From Zeus faber (taxonomy: Eukaryota > Chordata > Actinopteri > Zeiformes > Zeidae): a stretch of DNA of 64,000 bases. Below the pieces are notes generated by a model. It was not told where the DNA came from, made no database searches, and was given only the letters and a program-made list of their open reading frames with translations. Shown here piece by piece: positions 50,300 to 60,400 of the stretch. Where the stretch lies: assembly GCA_960531495.1 (NCBI GenBank), contig OY482852.1, forward strand, positions 34,012,117 through 34,076,116. Reading direction: 5' to 3'. Every line of letters begins with the position of its first letter. The stretch's first letter is position 1. The position numbers and the translations under genes were made by a program.

Positions 50300-50740
50300 A
50301 AATGCTCATACCTCGACAAATACATTTTATATGGGCCTAAAACTGGTTGACAAACAACACTTTAGCAGCACATACTAGTTAATCATTGTATTTAAACTGT
50401 CTGACACTGTCACACAGAGTAATGACTGAAGTGTTTAACCAATACGCCTTTTCGACGTTTAAATCGGCTGAAAATGCGTTTTTTCCCACATGTGCACACT
50501 ATGATGAAAATGATCATAACTCGACAAATACATTTTCTATGGGACTAAAACTGTTTGATAAACAACACTTTAGCAGCACATACTAGTTCATCATTGTATT
50601 TAAACTGTCTGACACTGTCACACAGAGTAATGACTGAAGCGTTTAACCAATTCGCCTTTTCGACGTTTAAATCGGCTGAAAATGCGTTTTTTCCCTCATG
50701 TGCACACTATGATGAAAATGATCATAACTCAACAAATACA
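50300..50740 (+). repeat. Transitional A monomers left of the Tx1-like LINE
   Basis: The last two A copies before the LINE combine subtype-1 ends with features of the diverged array to the right: agcacatactagtt instead of agcatatactagtt, aattcgcc or aatacgcc instead of aattcccc, and cactatgatg instead of cacaatgatg. The same combination continues on the other side of the LINE, so the element interrupts a pre-existing transitional stretch. Confidence 0.8.
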
Positions 50741-50856
50741 TTTTTTTTTTTTTTATATAAAAATACAGAATCATCAACAGTCACAATTATGCCAAGAAAA
50801 CATTTTTAAACACTTGGGAAATACATGTTTTCCCTTTTTCTCCCTTCTCTATCCTA
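50741..50856 (-). other. Tx1-like LINE 3' UTR and A tail
   Basis: Only about 115 bases separate the end of ORF2 from the satellite. On the minus strand the sequence ends tatataa followed by 14 A residues, which is a simple A tail as in L1-type elements. No AATAAA signal is visible in it. Confidence 0.7.
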
Positions 50857-53800
50857 TCAGAATGCGAAGGAGAGAGAGTGGCATTCAGTTTCCAGGAGTA
50901 GGGTAGTTTGTTGCATAAATTGGATTACAAAAAGGTCTTTGTTTCCTCCATTTAGCAACAATAGGTGGGCTTTTAGTGAGTTTCCAAAGAGGCTTTGTAT
51001 GCTTACGTCTCTACCCTCATATAGTGCCAAGTTCCTTCTTGTCCATGTTGCGCGCCTGGCAAATGCCAGCACAGTGTTTATCAGTAAGTTTTCCGTTGGG
51101 CTCATTGTTTTGGGGGGGGTGGGCAAACATGTAGGCCCAGTCCCATGTAAGCCCTGTTAGTCTCCTAAGGCCACAATGTTCCACCAGTAGGCTCTTGACC
51201 CTCTCCCTATAGTTTGTGAGGGCCGTGCACCTAAGAAACAGGTGCTCAATGTCTTCTGCTTCTTCCATGCAGACCACACACTCCCTTTTGTGCAAGTCTT
51301 TGTGTTATTGATGCAGGATGATGCCAGTAAAAATCCTCCTGTGCCTTATCTTGAAATCCAGGTGGAAGATGGCTGATGTGGCAAAAGGGATTTCCATGTT
51401 GTTCCATATATTTCTAATTGAATAGCCAGGAAATATCCTTGACCAGGCCTTTTCTGAAGCTGGAATTGTCACAATCTTTGAAATGAGTAATCTATACCAG
51501 TCTCTGGTTTTCACTGATTGGATGGTGGGGAATTTTCCTCTAAGGCACAGGAGGAAGTTCAGGGCATCATCCTGCACCTTGGGTCCTTTCTCTTTGAGCA
51601 TGCCTCGCCACTCAGGTAGTAGGCTTTGATCAAATTTTTCCCCGAAAGAGACAATCAGTTTTTCCCTGTATTGCACCTTCCATCTGTCTAATTCCCATAG
51701 TACATTCCCTATATCAAAGTTCCCTTTGTGGTCGGTCACCTGTCCCACTCTTGTTAGGCCTGCTGCCGTCAAGTGACTGCTGACGAGGTTTCTCCCATTA
51801 TAGGTGAAGCATGGATTCGAGAGGAAAGGTAACTGCAGCACATGCTCTTTTTTACTGCACTCGGGTCTGAGGTGGGGGAGTATCCTTCCCCATGCCTCCA
51901 GCACCTCCTGGTAGAAGCCCGGCAGGCCACTGTTAGTTTTTCTGGGGTAGTGGGTACAGAGATTGTATTTGCTCCTCTCCCCAAACTCCGCCAGGTAGCC
52001 TGCGAGTGCGTCCTCCCAGGGATACTGCCTGGTCGAATCCAAGAATTTCCCTATCAATTTAACCCTCAGTGCGTTTCTTTTGGCACCAATGTCAATCAGC
52101 CCTAATCCCCCCTCCCGTTTATTAGCAATTAACGTCCTGTGGGCGAACATATTTCCCTTACCCTTCCAAAGAAAGGAGGAGATCTCACCGTTCAATGAAT
52201 TTAGTGCCCAATCGGGCAGCTCACAGGTTCCCAAAGCATGATTTATTTTTGACAGCACTAGGGCATTAGATACTATTACCTTTCCTTTTAGACTAAGCCC
52301 CCTCGCCCTCCACAGGTTCAAGGTACACTGTATTTTAATTATCACACTCTTCCATGTTTTATCTCTTGCTTCACTCTCGTCTTTCCCAATGTACACACCC
52401 AAGATTTCTCTGCACCCTGTGGTCTCTTTAAGGCCCCATTTGTTTATCGTTTTTTGATTCTTACCGCAGAACATTATTGCAGATTTTTCTTTATTGATTC
52501 TTGCGCCAGAGGCTTTCTCATAGGCCCCTAGGTGTTTGAAGACATGGTCTATGCTGTCACCATCCGAGACCATGATATTAATGTCGTCTGCATATTGGAC
52601 TATTTTGGTTTTGTTGCCATTTGGCGTTAAGATACCTTTTATATTTTTGTCTTTCAGTATTAGGAGTGCGAGGGGTTCTGCGACCAGGGTGTATAGCAGA
52701 GCTGAGAGGGGGCATCCCTGTCTCACCGACCTCTCGATCCGAATGTCCCTGGTGAGAAGTCCGTTGCATTTCACCCTGCTACTCGCACTTGGATATAAAA
52801 CCTTGATCCAATCGATGAACTTTGCTCCGAAGCCGAACTTTTCCATTACGGACCAGAGGAACGGATGCTCAACCCTGTCAAAAGCTTTTTCTAGGTCTAC
52901 TCCAAGCAGCAGGCCCCTCTGCATAGTCATTGTTTTACTGTATCCCTAATTGTATTGATGGAGTCTGTAATATCTCTGCCTGGGATACTGTAAGTTTGCG
53001 TATTGCTGATGATTGAGCCTATTACTGCTTTAAGTCTATTAGCCAGAATTTTTGCCAGAATCTTATAATCTGAATTGAGTAGGCTAATTGGCCTATAGTT
53101 TTTCAGTTGGTTCCGGCATCCTTTATTCTTAAATACAATTGTGATGATACCTTTTGTGAGGGAGTCCGGAGTTGTCTGGTTTACTCTAATACTAGTGTAA
53201 ACTTTTAGCAGCAAGGGGGCCAGCTGGGCTTTGAAGCACTGGTAGAACTCTGTCGAGATTCCGTCTGGGCCTGGGCTTTTGTTCTTATTTTGTCCATCTA
53301 TTGCCAGTTCTACTTCCGCTAATGTGATTACCGTGTCGCACTCTTCTTTGTCGATGTGATTGATTTCCCTATCAATACATTCCAGTATTTCTTTAGTCTG
53401 TTTTGGATTGGAGCTGTTACTAGTAAAGAGGTTCTCGTAATACCTATGTATTTCGTCCAGTATGTCTTCCTGCTCAGCTATTATTTCCCCCTTACTATTT
53501 TCAATCTGACCCATTCTGGCTTTGTTTTGTTTTTGTTTTTCTAGGCCAAGGAAAAAAGCTGTACATTTCTCCCCATCTGTGATATTTTTAAATCTACTTC
53601 TAACAGCTGCTCCTATGCATCTTTTCTTTTCAAAAGAGTGAAGTTTAGCTTCATATTCTTCAAATTTTGCACAACTTCTGTCAGGGTTATGGTCAAGTAA
53701 TGTAATTTCTTTTGCGAGGAGGTGCCTTAATGTTCTCTCCTCCATTCCTTCCCGCCATCCTTTCTCTTTACTATAATTTATACAGGCTCTCTTAATTCGT

Positions 53801-54651
53801 CTTTTTACATCGTCCCATGATTTAATGTAGTTTTCTTCTACAGCTAATTCATCTGTTATATTGCTCAGTAGATTCCTTATCTTTTTTTTGAAGGTTTGGT
53901 CCTCAAGGAGACTGGCATTGAAGCACCAGATGCCCCCACCTCTGGGCCTTCCATCGTCCCCTAATTGCCAGTATAAAGATGCGTGATCGCTCCAGCTATT
54001 GAACTCATATTTAATTTTGTTAATGTCCCTGATAATGCTGGAGGAAGCCAGACAGAGATCGATTCTGGACTGTTTGAGGACCCCCTTTACAATCTGCCTT
54101 CTCGAGAAGTCCCGCTTCAAAGGGTTTGAGATTCTCCACATTTCTACTAGGTTATGGTGATTTATCAAATTCATTAGGGTTGTTCGACTGGCGTCACTCT
54201 TGAAGGTATTGTTTACTGACACGTCCATTTTTGTAAGAGCCACATTAAAGTCTCCAGTTATTATTACATTGTTTCCGTACCATTTCTTTAATTTAATGAA
54301 AAACTGCTTTCTATGATTTTCATTGTTTGGTGCATATATGTTAATTATTCTATATCGTTGTTTATTAAGTGAAAAATCTACAATTAATACTCTGCCTTGA
54401 TCGTCTTTGTATATCTCTTCAGCACTCATGCCTGAAGCAATCTTAGATATGATTGCTACCCCGCATGATCTTGCTGACCCGTGGTTTGAAAATATCTGCT
54501 TGTTTCTCTGGTTCGCCACATAGTCGTGATGCTCCTGGTCCCACCAAGTTTCTTGCAGGCAGACTACATCCGAGTTCAAAGTTTGCAGTACAGAATCTAT
54601 TTTCGATTTTGTGCGTAGGCCGTTAGCATTTAGAGAAGTGAAGCTAATCAT
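50857..54651 (-). pseudogene. Tx1-like LINE ORF2 (endonuclease-reverse transcriptase), broken
   Basis: An intact protein would nick DNA and reverse-transcribe the element. I choose the ATG at 54651 (MISFTSLNANGL) over the upstream GTG at 54660. The endonuclease shows N8, E34 (CLQETWW), INIYAPN, GDFN at 133-136, RID at 196-198 and SDH at 221-223. The reverse transcriptase follows with SPGPDG, NYRPISLLN, VDLEKAFDRVEH, RQGCPLSALLY and YADD. Three lesions are visible. A one-base frame change near 52930, beside an A4 run, ends the first frame at a TGA (52927-52929) between RT blocks. An in-frame TAA at 51305-51307 follows RRIFTGIILHQ. A frame change at the G8 run 51112-51119 falls within the C-terminal tail. 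The tail has a cysteine-rich CVVCMEEAEDIEHLFLRC motif, typical of the C-terminus of this clade, and ends at 50857. Confidence 0.85.
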
Positions 54652-54688
54652 TAGAGTCACACTGAGAAGAGAGTATGATTTTCGACAT

Positions 54689-55957
54689 TTAGTTATTAAC
54701 TCTGTCTTTGTTTCTCTTGCTTCTCCTTCTCATCTGCTTTTCACTTAGCCTTTTCCCAATTCTGTTCATATGAGACAAGTCTATCTCGGATTCGGCCTCA
54801 CTTGCACTTGAGATCGGGTTATCAAGAGGCAGTCGCTGGAGGGGCTGGGACTGAGATGATGACCTATTCATCATTCCCATCTCAGATGCAGGATCTCTGA
54901 TTTGCTTCAGTAGCAGCGGGGTAGGAGCGGGGGTGGGGCCCACTCCCAAGGCTAGCACCTCCCCTCCCACCTCCGCCTTCAGCCTCGCTCCTCGTCTCGC
55001 TCCGCTCTCCTCGTCAGAGCCGGAGCTCAGATCTAGCCTCACCTTGCTTGCTTGGTTCATACTACCCGCCACTGCAGGTTGAGTTTCATCCCTCACATCC
55101 GCCTGCCCCGTCTCAGTCTCCATTTTATTTTCATCCTCGCTATGCAGTTCGCCTTGCCTATCGGTTGAAGCGGCCGTCGTGACCAGCGGAGCGCCGCCGT
55201 CCTCCTCGCTCTTATTGCAGTCACATTCATTCCAAGTGTTATGACACAGGTCACATTTCTTGGCACTTTTGCACTCTCTCGCAAAGTGTCCTTGCAATCC
55301 ACATTTGCGACAGAAGAACTCCGGACATTCCCGTAGGATATGTCCAGGCTGTATACAGAGGCGGCAGACCTTTGATTGTCTATCGTGAATGACGCGGAAG
55401 TACTCTGGCCCTATGGCAGTGTGAAACTTTGCAGAGTATGGAAGACTCTGAACTAATTTATTGAATTTTACTCTCATAAACCGTGTACCGTCCGCAATAC
55501 GGGTTCCTGGCCACATTCTGCGCTTAATCGGCGAGGTGGCCGACACGCCCCAACCATGTAGCTTCCCCAGTATTTCGTCGTCAGTAATATAAGCCGGGAG
55601 GTTGAGGAAGGAAACGACCATCTCGTCATTCCTCAATTCTCTGGCTATTATTCTTACCTCTCCAATCTTGAATCCCTCCAGCAGGCGATCTTTCCCTCTT
55701 TGGTGACTCATTGTAAGTTCGTATCGTCGATCTCCGGTGATGCGGCAAGCTAGTAAACCGCCGCAGAGCTCTCGCACGTTCTTCATCAATTCCGTCGTCG
55801 TAATACTTTCCTCCCCTTGCAGTTCCACACAGACTGTAAGCTCTTTTCCATAGCTTCTGTCTGCTTCGCCGCCACCTTTTGGTGCGTTTGCTTCTTCATT
55901 CAGCCGTACGTGATCCATTTTCCCGGTCGCAGAGTTTGTTTCAATGTGATCGGTCAT
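54689..55957 (-). CDS. Tx1-like LINE ORF1, zinc-knuckle nucleic-acid-binding protein
   Basis: ORF1 proteins of this clade bind the element RNA in the ribonucleoprotein used for transposition. I choose the ATG at 55957 (MTDHIETNS), giving 422 residues. The frame extends 18 codons upstream through a proline-rich stretch (MGGPPPHTPQPP) that lies over a G/C homopolymer in the 5' UTR and looks non-coding. Residues about 40-190 hold a conserved-looking folded region (ELTVCVELQGEE, VVSFLNLPAYITDDEIL, FMRVKFNKLV), possibly RRM-like. Three cysteine knuckles follow: CRLCIQPGHILREC (198-211), CRKCGLQGHFAREC (216-229) and a degenerate CDLCHNTWNECDC (235-247). The C-terminal half is acidic, then ends in a basic tail (KRLSEKQMRRRSKRNKDR). 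The frame is open throughout. ORF1 ends 37 bases before the ORF2 ATG. Confidence 0.82.
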   Translation of the reverse strand: MTDHIETNSATGKMDHVRLNEEANAPKGGGEADRSYGKELTVCVELQGEESITTTELMKNVRELCGGLLACRITGDRRYELTMSHQRGKDRLLEGFKIGEVRIIARELRNDEMVVSFLNLPAYITDDEILGKLHGWGVSATSPIKRRMWPGTRIADGTRFMRVKFNKLVQSLPYSAKFHTAIGPEYFRVIHDRQSKVCRLCIQPGHILRECPEFFCRKCGLQGHFARECKSAKKCDLCHNTWNECDCNKSEEDGGAPLVTTAASTDRQGELHSEDENKMETETGQADVRDETQPAVAGSMNQASKVRLDLSSGSDEESGARRGARLKAEVGGEVLALGVGPTPAPTPLLLKQIRDPASEMGMMNRSSSQSQPLQRLPLDNPISSASEAESEIDLSHMNRIGKRLSEKQMRRRSKRNKDRVNN

Positions 55958-56162
55958 CGCACACCCGAAGAAAAAGGGTGGTTGGGGTGTGTGGGGGGGG
56001 GGACCCCCCACGCACTGAAAACAACCACTGCTGGAGGATCAGTCACATAAAAATGAAAAAGATTCCGTAAAGACGTTCTGGAGTCCGGAAAAAACTCCCT
56101 TCCGTGTTCCACCCGCGGTGTTCCACTTCCTGGTGCTGTCGGATGCCAGTCGCGCATGCGCA
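55958..56162 (-). other. Tx1-like LINE 5' UTR
   Basis: This 205-base, GC- and CpG-richer leader precedes the chosen ORF1 start. It contains an NRF1-type motif at its first bases and a run of ten G on the plus strand (55993-56002) facing a nearby C run. A leader this short is compatible with an internal promoter at the extreme 5' end, as in other LINEs. The 5' end is placed by the change from CpG-rich text to satellite text at 56162/56163. Confidence 0.65.
56151..56162 (-). promoter_or_regulatory. Exact NRF1 consensus at the 5' end of the Tx1-like LINE
   Basis: The plus-strand sequence CGCGCATGCGCA, or TGCGCATGCGCG on the element strand, fits the vertebrate NRF1 consensus YGCGCAYGCGCR on both strands. 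It occupies the first twelve bases of the element. NRF1 commonly activates TATA-less CpG-rich promoters, so it could drive transcription from the first base. The motif match is seen; the function is inferred. Confidence 0.6.
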
Positions 56163-56177
56163 CTGGTTGACAAACAA
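56163..56177 (+). repeat. Short satellite filler at the 5' junction of the LINE
   Basis: Between the element's 5' end and the point where the satellite resumes in register (acattttatatgggcc, from about 56177) lie about 15 bases, ctggttgacaaacaa. These match A-monomer text that normally occurs about 20 bases further on. A 7-base acatttt is shared with the satellite on the A-tail side and may be the target duplication. Confidence 0.55.
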
Positions 56178-57479
56178 CATTTTATATGGGCCTAAAACTG
56201 GTTGACAAACAACACTTTAGCAGCACGTACTAGTTAATCATTGTATTTAAACTGTCTGACACTGTCACACAGAGTAAAGACTGAAGCTTTTAACCAATTC
56301 GCCTTTTCGACGTTTAAATCGGCTGAAAATGCGTTTTTTCCCACATGTGCACACTATGATGAAAATGATCATAACTCGACAAATACATTTTCTATGGGCC
56401 TAAAACTGTTTGACAAACAACACTTTAGCAGCATATACTAGTTCATCATTGTATTTAAACTGTCTGTCACTGTCACACAGAGTAATGACTGAAGCGTTTA
56501 ACCAATTCGCCTTTTCGATGTTTAAATCGGCTGAAAATGCGTTTTTTCCCACATGTGCACACTATGATGAAAATGATCATAACTCAACAAATACATTTTA
56601 AATGGGCCTAAAATTGTTTGACATACAACACTTTAGCAGCACATACTAGTTATTCATTGTATTTAAACTGTCTGACTCTGTCACTCAAAGTAATGACTAA
56701 AGCTTTTGACCAATTCTCCTTTTCGACGTTTAAATCGGCTGAAAATGCGTTTTTTCTCACGTGTAGACTTTGATGAAAATTATCAGAACTCGAAAAATAC
56801 ATTTTATATGGGCCTAAAACTGGTTGACAAACAAGACTTTAGCAGCACATACTAGTTTATCATTGTATTTAAACTGTCTGACACTGTCACATAGAGTAAT
56901 GACTGAAGTGTTTAACCGTTCCGCCAAATCGACGTTTAAATCGACTGAAAATGCGTTTTTTCCCACATGTGTAGACTTTGATGAAAATTATCTGAACTCG
57001 AAAAATACATTTTATATGGGCCTAAAACTGGTTGACAAACAAGACGTTAGCAGCACATACTAGTTCATCATTGTATTTAAACTGACTGACACTGTCACAT
57101 AGAGTAATGACTGAAGCGTTTAACCGTTCCGCCAAATCGACGTTTAAATCGACTGAAAATGCGTTTTTTCCCACGTGTAGACATTGATGAAAATTATCAG
57201 AACTCGAAAAATACATTTTATATGGGCCTAAAACTGGTTGACAAACAAGACTTTAGCAGCACATACTAGTTTATCATTGTATTTAAACTGTCTTTGAGAA
57301 AGACTTAAGAAGCACATAATTGTTCCTCATATTAATTAAAGTTATATGGTGTACTGCAGCATTCAAAATCATGCACCTACAAAGAGACAATTGTTCGGTG
57401 TTTCTCTAATTCAGCTAGACAGCAAATCGTCCAAAGTGCTGAAAATGATCATAACTCGAAAAATAAATTTTATATGGGC

Positions 57480-60400
57480 CTAAAACTGGTTGACAAACAA
57501 CACTTTAGCAGCACATACTAGTTGATCATTGTATTTAAACTGTCTGACACTGTCACATAGAGTAATGACTGAAGCGTTTAACCGTTCCGCCAAATCGACG
57601 TTAAAATCGGCTGAAAATGCGTTTTTTCCCACGTGTAGACTTTGATGAAAATTATCAGAACTCGAAAAAAACATTTTATATGGGCCTAAAACTGGTTGAC
57701 AAACAAGACATTAGCAGCACATACTAGTTCATCATTGTATTTAAACTGTCTTTGAGAAAGACTTAAGAAGCAAAATAATTGTTCCTCATATTAATTAAAG
57801 TTATATGGTGTACGGCAGCATCCTGAATCATTCACCTACAAAGAGACAATGGTTCGGTGTCTCTCTAATTCAGCTCGACAGCAAATCGTCCAAAGTTCTG
57901 AAAATGATCATAACTCCACAAATACATGTTAGATGGGCCTTGAACTCTGTGAGAAACACTTAAGAAGCACATAATAGTTCATCATATTAATTAAATTTCT
58001 ATGCTGTACTGCAGTATACTGAATCATGCACCTACAAAGAGACAATTGTTCGGTGTTTCTCTAATTCAGGTAGACAGCAAATCGTCCAAAGATCTGAAAA
58101 TGATCATAACTCGAATAATACATTTTATATGGGCCTAAAACTGGTTGACAAACAACACACAGCAAATCGTCCAAAGTTCTGAAAATGATCATAACTCGAA
58201 AAATACATTTTATATGGGCCTAAAACTGTTTGACAAACAACACTTTAGCAGCACATACTAGTTTATCATTGTATGTAAACTGTCTGACACTGTCACAGAG
58301 TAATCACTGAAGCGTTTAACCGTTCCGCCAAATCGACGTTAAAATCGGCTGAAAATGCGTTTTTTCCCACGTGTAGACTTTGATGAAAATTATCAGAACT
58401 CGAAAAATACATTTTATATGGGCCTAAAACTGGTTGACAAACAAGACATTAGCAGCACATACGAGTTCATCATTGTATTTAAACTGTCTTTGAGAAAGAC
58501 TTAAGAAGCAAAATAATTGTTCCTCATATTAATTAAAGTTATATGGTGTACGGCAGCATCCTGAATCATTCACCTACAAAGAGACAATGGTTCGGTGTCT
58601 CTCTAATTCAGCTCGACAGCAAATCGTCCAAAGTTCTGAAAATGATCATAACTCGAAAAATAAATTTTATAAGGGCCTAAAACTGGCTGACAAACAACAC
58701 TTTAGCAGCACATACTAGTTGATCATTGTATTTAAACTGTCTGACACTGTCACATAGAGTAATGACTGAAGCGTTTAACCGTTCCGCCAAATCGACGTTA
58801 AAATCGGCTGAAAATGCGTTTTTTCCCACGTGTAGACTTTGATGAAAATTATCAGAACTCGAAAAAAACATTTTATATGGGCCTAAAACTGGTTGACAAA
58901 CAAGACATTAGCAGCACATACTAGTTCATCATTGTATTTAAACTGTCTTTGAGAAAGACTTAAGAAGCAAAATAATTGTTCCTCATATTAATTAAAGTTA
59001 TATGGTGTACGGCAGCATCCTGAATCATTCACCTACAAAGAGACAATGGTTCGGTGTCTCTCTAATTCAGCTCGACAGCAAATCGTCCAAAGTTCTGAAA
59101 ATGATCATAACTCCACAAATACATGTTAGATGGGCCTTGAACTCTGTGAGAAACACTTAAGAAGCACATAATAGTTCATCATATTAATTAAATTTCTATG
59201 CTGTACTGCAGTATACTGAATCATGCACCTACAAAGAGACAATTGTTCGGTGTTTCTCTAATTCAGGTAGACAGCAAATCGTCCAAAGATCTGAAAATGA
59301 TCATAACTCGAATAATACATTTTATATGGGCCTAAAACTGGTTGACAAACAACACACAGCAAATCGTCCAAAGTTCTGAAAATGATCATAACTCGAAAAA
59401 TACATTTTATATGGGCCTAAAACTGTTTGACAAACAACACTTTAGCAGCACATACTAGTTTATCATTGTATGTAAACTGTCTGACACTGTCACAGAGTAA
59501 TGACTGAAGCGTTTAACCGTTCCGCCAAATCGACGTTAAAATCGGCTGAAAATGCGTTTTTTCCCACGTGTAGACTTTGATGAAAATTATCAGAACTCGA
59601 AAAATACATTTTATATGGGCCTAAAACTGGTTGACAAACAAGACATTAGCAGCACATACGAGTTCATCATTGTATTTAAACTGTCTTTGAGAAAGACTTA
59701 AGAAGCAAAATAATTGTTCCTCATATTAATTAAAGTTATATGGTGTACGGCAGCATCCTGAATCATTCACCTACAAAGAGACAATGGTTCGGTGTCTCTC
59801 TAATTCAGCTCGACAGCAAATCGTCCAAAGTTCTGAAAATGATCATAACTCGAAAAATAAATTTTATAAGGGCCTAAAACTGGCTGACAAACAACACTTT
59901 AGCAGCACATACTAGTTGATCATTGTATTTAAACTGTCTGACACTGTCACATAGAGTAATGACTGAAGCGTTTAACCGTTCCGCCAAATCGACGTTAAAA
60001 TCGGCTGAAAATGCGTTTTTTCCCACGTGTAGACTTTGATGAAAATTATCAGAACTCGAAAAATACATTTTATATGGGCCTAAAACTGGTTGACAAACAA
60101 GACATTAGCAGCATATACTAGTTCATCATTGTATTTAAACTGTCTTTGAGAAAGACTTAAGAAGCAAAATAATTGTTCCTCATATTAATTAAAGTTATAT
60201 GGTGTACGGCAGCATCCTGAATCATTCACCTACAAAGAGACAATGGTTCGGTGTCTCTCTAATTCAGCTCGACAGCAAATCGTCCAAAGTTCTGAAAATG
60301 ATCATAACTCCACAAATACATGTTAGATGGGCCTTGAACTCTGTGAGAAACACTTAAGAAGCACATAATAGTTCATCATATTAATTAAATTTCTATGCTG

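Larger units (their letters stand above)
34314..50740 (+). repeat. Two-monomer (A/B) complex satellite, subtype 1
   Basis: The 16.4-kb block is tiled without gaps by two monomers. A is 208 bp and starts tgggcctaaaactgtttgac. B is 196 bp and starts tgggc(c/a)tagaa, usually with tctg next. I count about 46 A and 35 B; 46x208 plus 35x196 gives 16,428 bp, matching the block length. One to three As alternate with one to three Bs, giving composite units such as AAB (612 bp), AABB (808 bp) and AAAB (820 bp). Subtype 1 is marked by caattccccttttcg and cacatgtgcacacaatg in A and ctctgaagagacaatgg in B. Copies differ by few substitutions. Short open frames in each A copy shift phase every monomer (208 is not a multiple of three) and are not credible genes. 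Confidence 0.95.
50741..56162 (-). mobile_element. Tx1-like (L1 superclade) LINE, nearly full length
   Basis: This 5.4-kb element lies in the A/B satellite. Read on the minus strand it has a short 5' UTR beginning tgcgcatgcgcg, ORF1 with CCHC zinc knuckles, ORF2 with APE endonuclease and reverse transcriptase, and a 14-base A tail (T run at 50741-50754). The ORF2 signature (LNANGLRTK, CLQETWWD, GDFNVAL, SRIDLCLAS, SWSDHASLYW, SPGPDGISTEFYQ, KNYRPISLLNSDYKILAKIL, YADDINIMV) is that of the Tx1 branch of L1-type LINEs, common in fish and amphibians. ORF1 is open and ORF2 carries about three breaks, so the copy is fairly young but probably not active as read. Several relatives of Tx1 insert at fixed sites in repeats; whether this one targets the satellite cannot be told from a single copy. 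Confidence 0.88.

Noticed and set aside
34314-50740. CRISPR-like regular spacing
   Set aside because: The monomers are directly adjacent, nearly 200 bp long, with no unique spacers, in an evidently eukaryotic setting.
51769-55302. Frames of 60-140 codons on either strand within the Tx1-like LINE
   Set aside because: They lie over the well-supported ORF1 and ORF2 in other frames and show no family motifs.
50741-56162. Claim that the Tx1-like LINE is site-specific for this satellite
   Set aside because: Only one copy is visible, and the flanks allow a chance insertion. Kept only as something to check.
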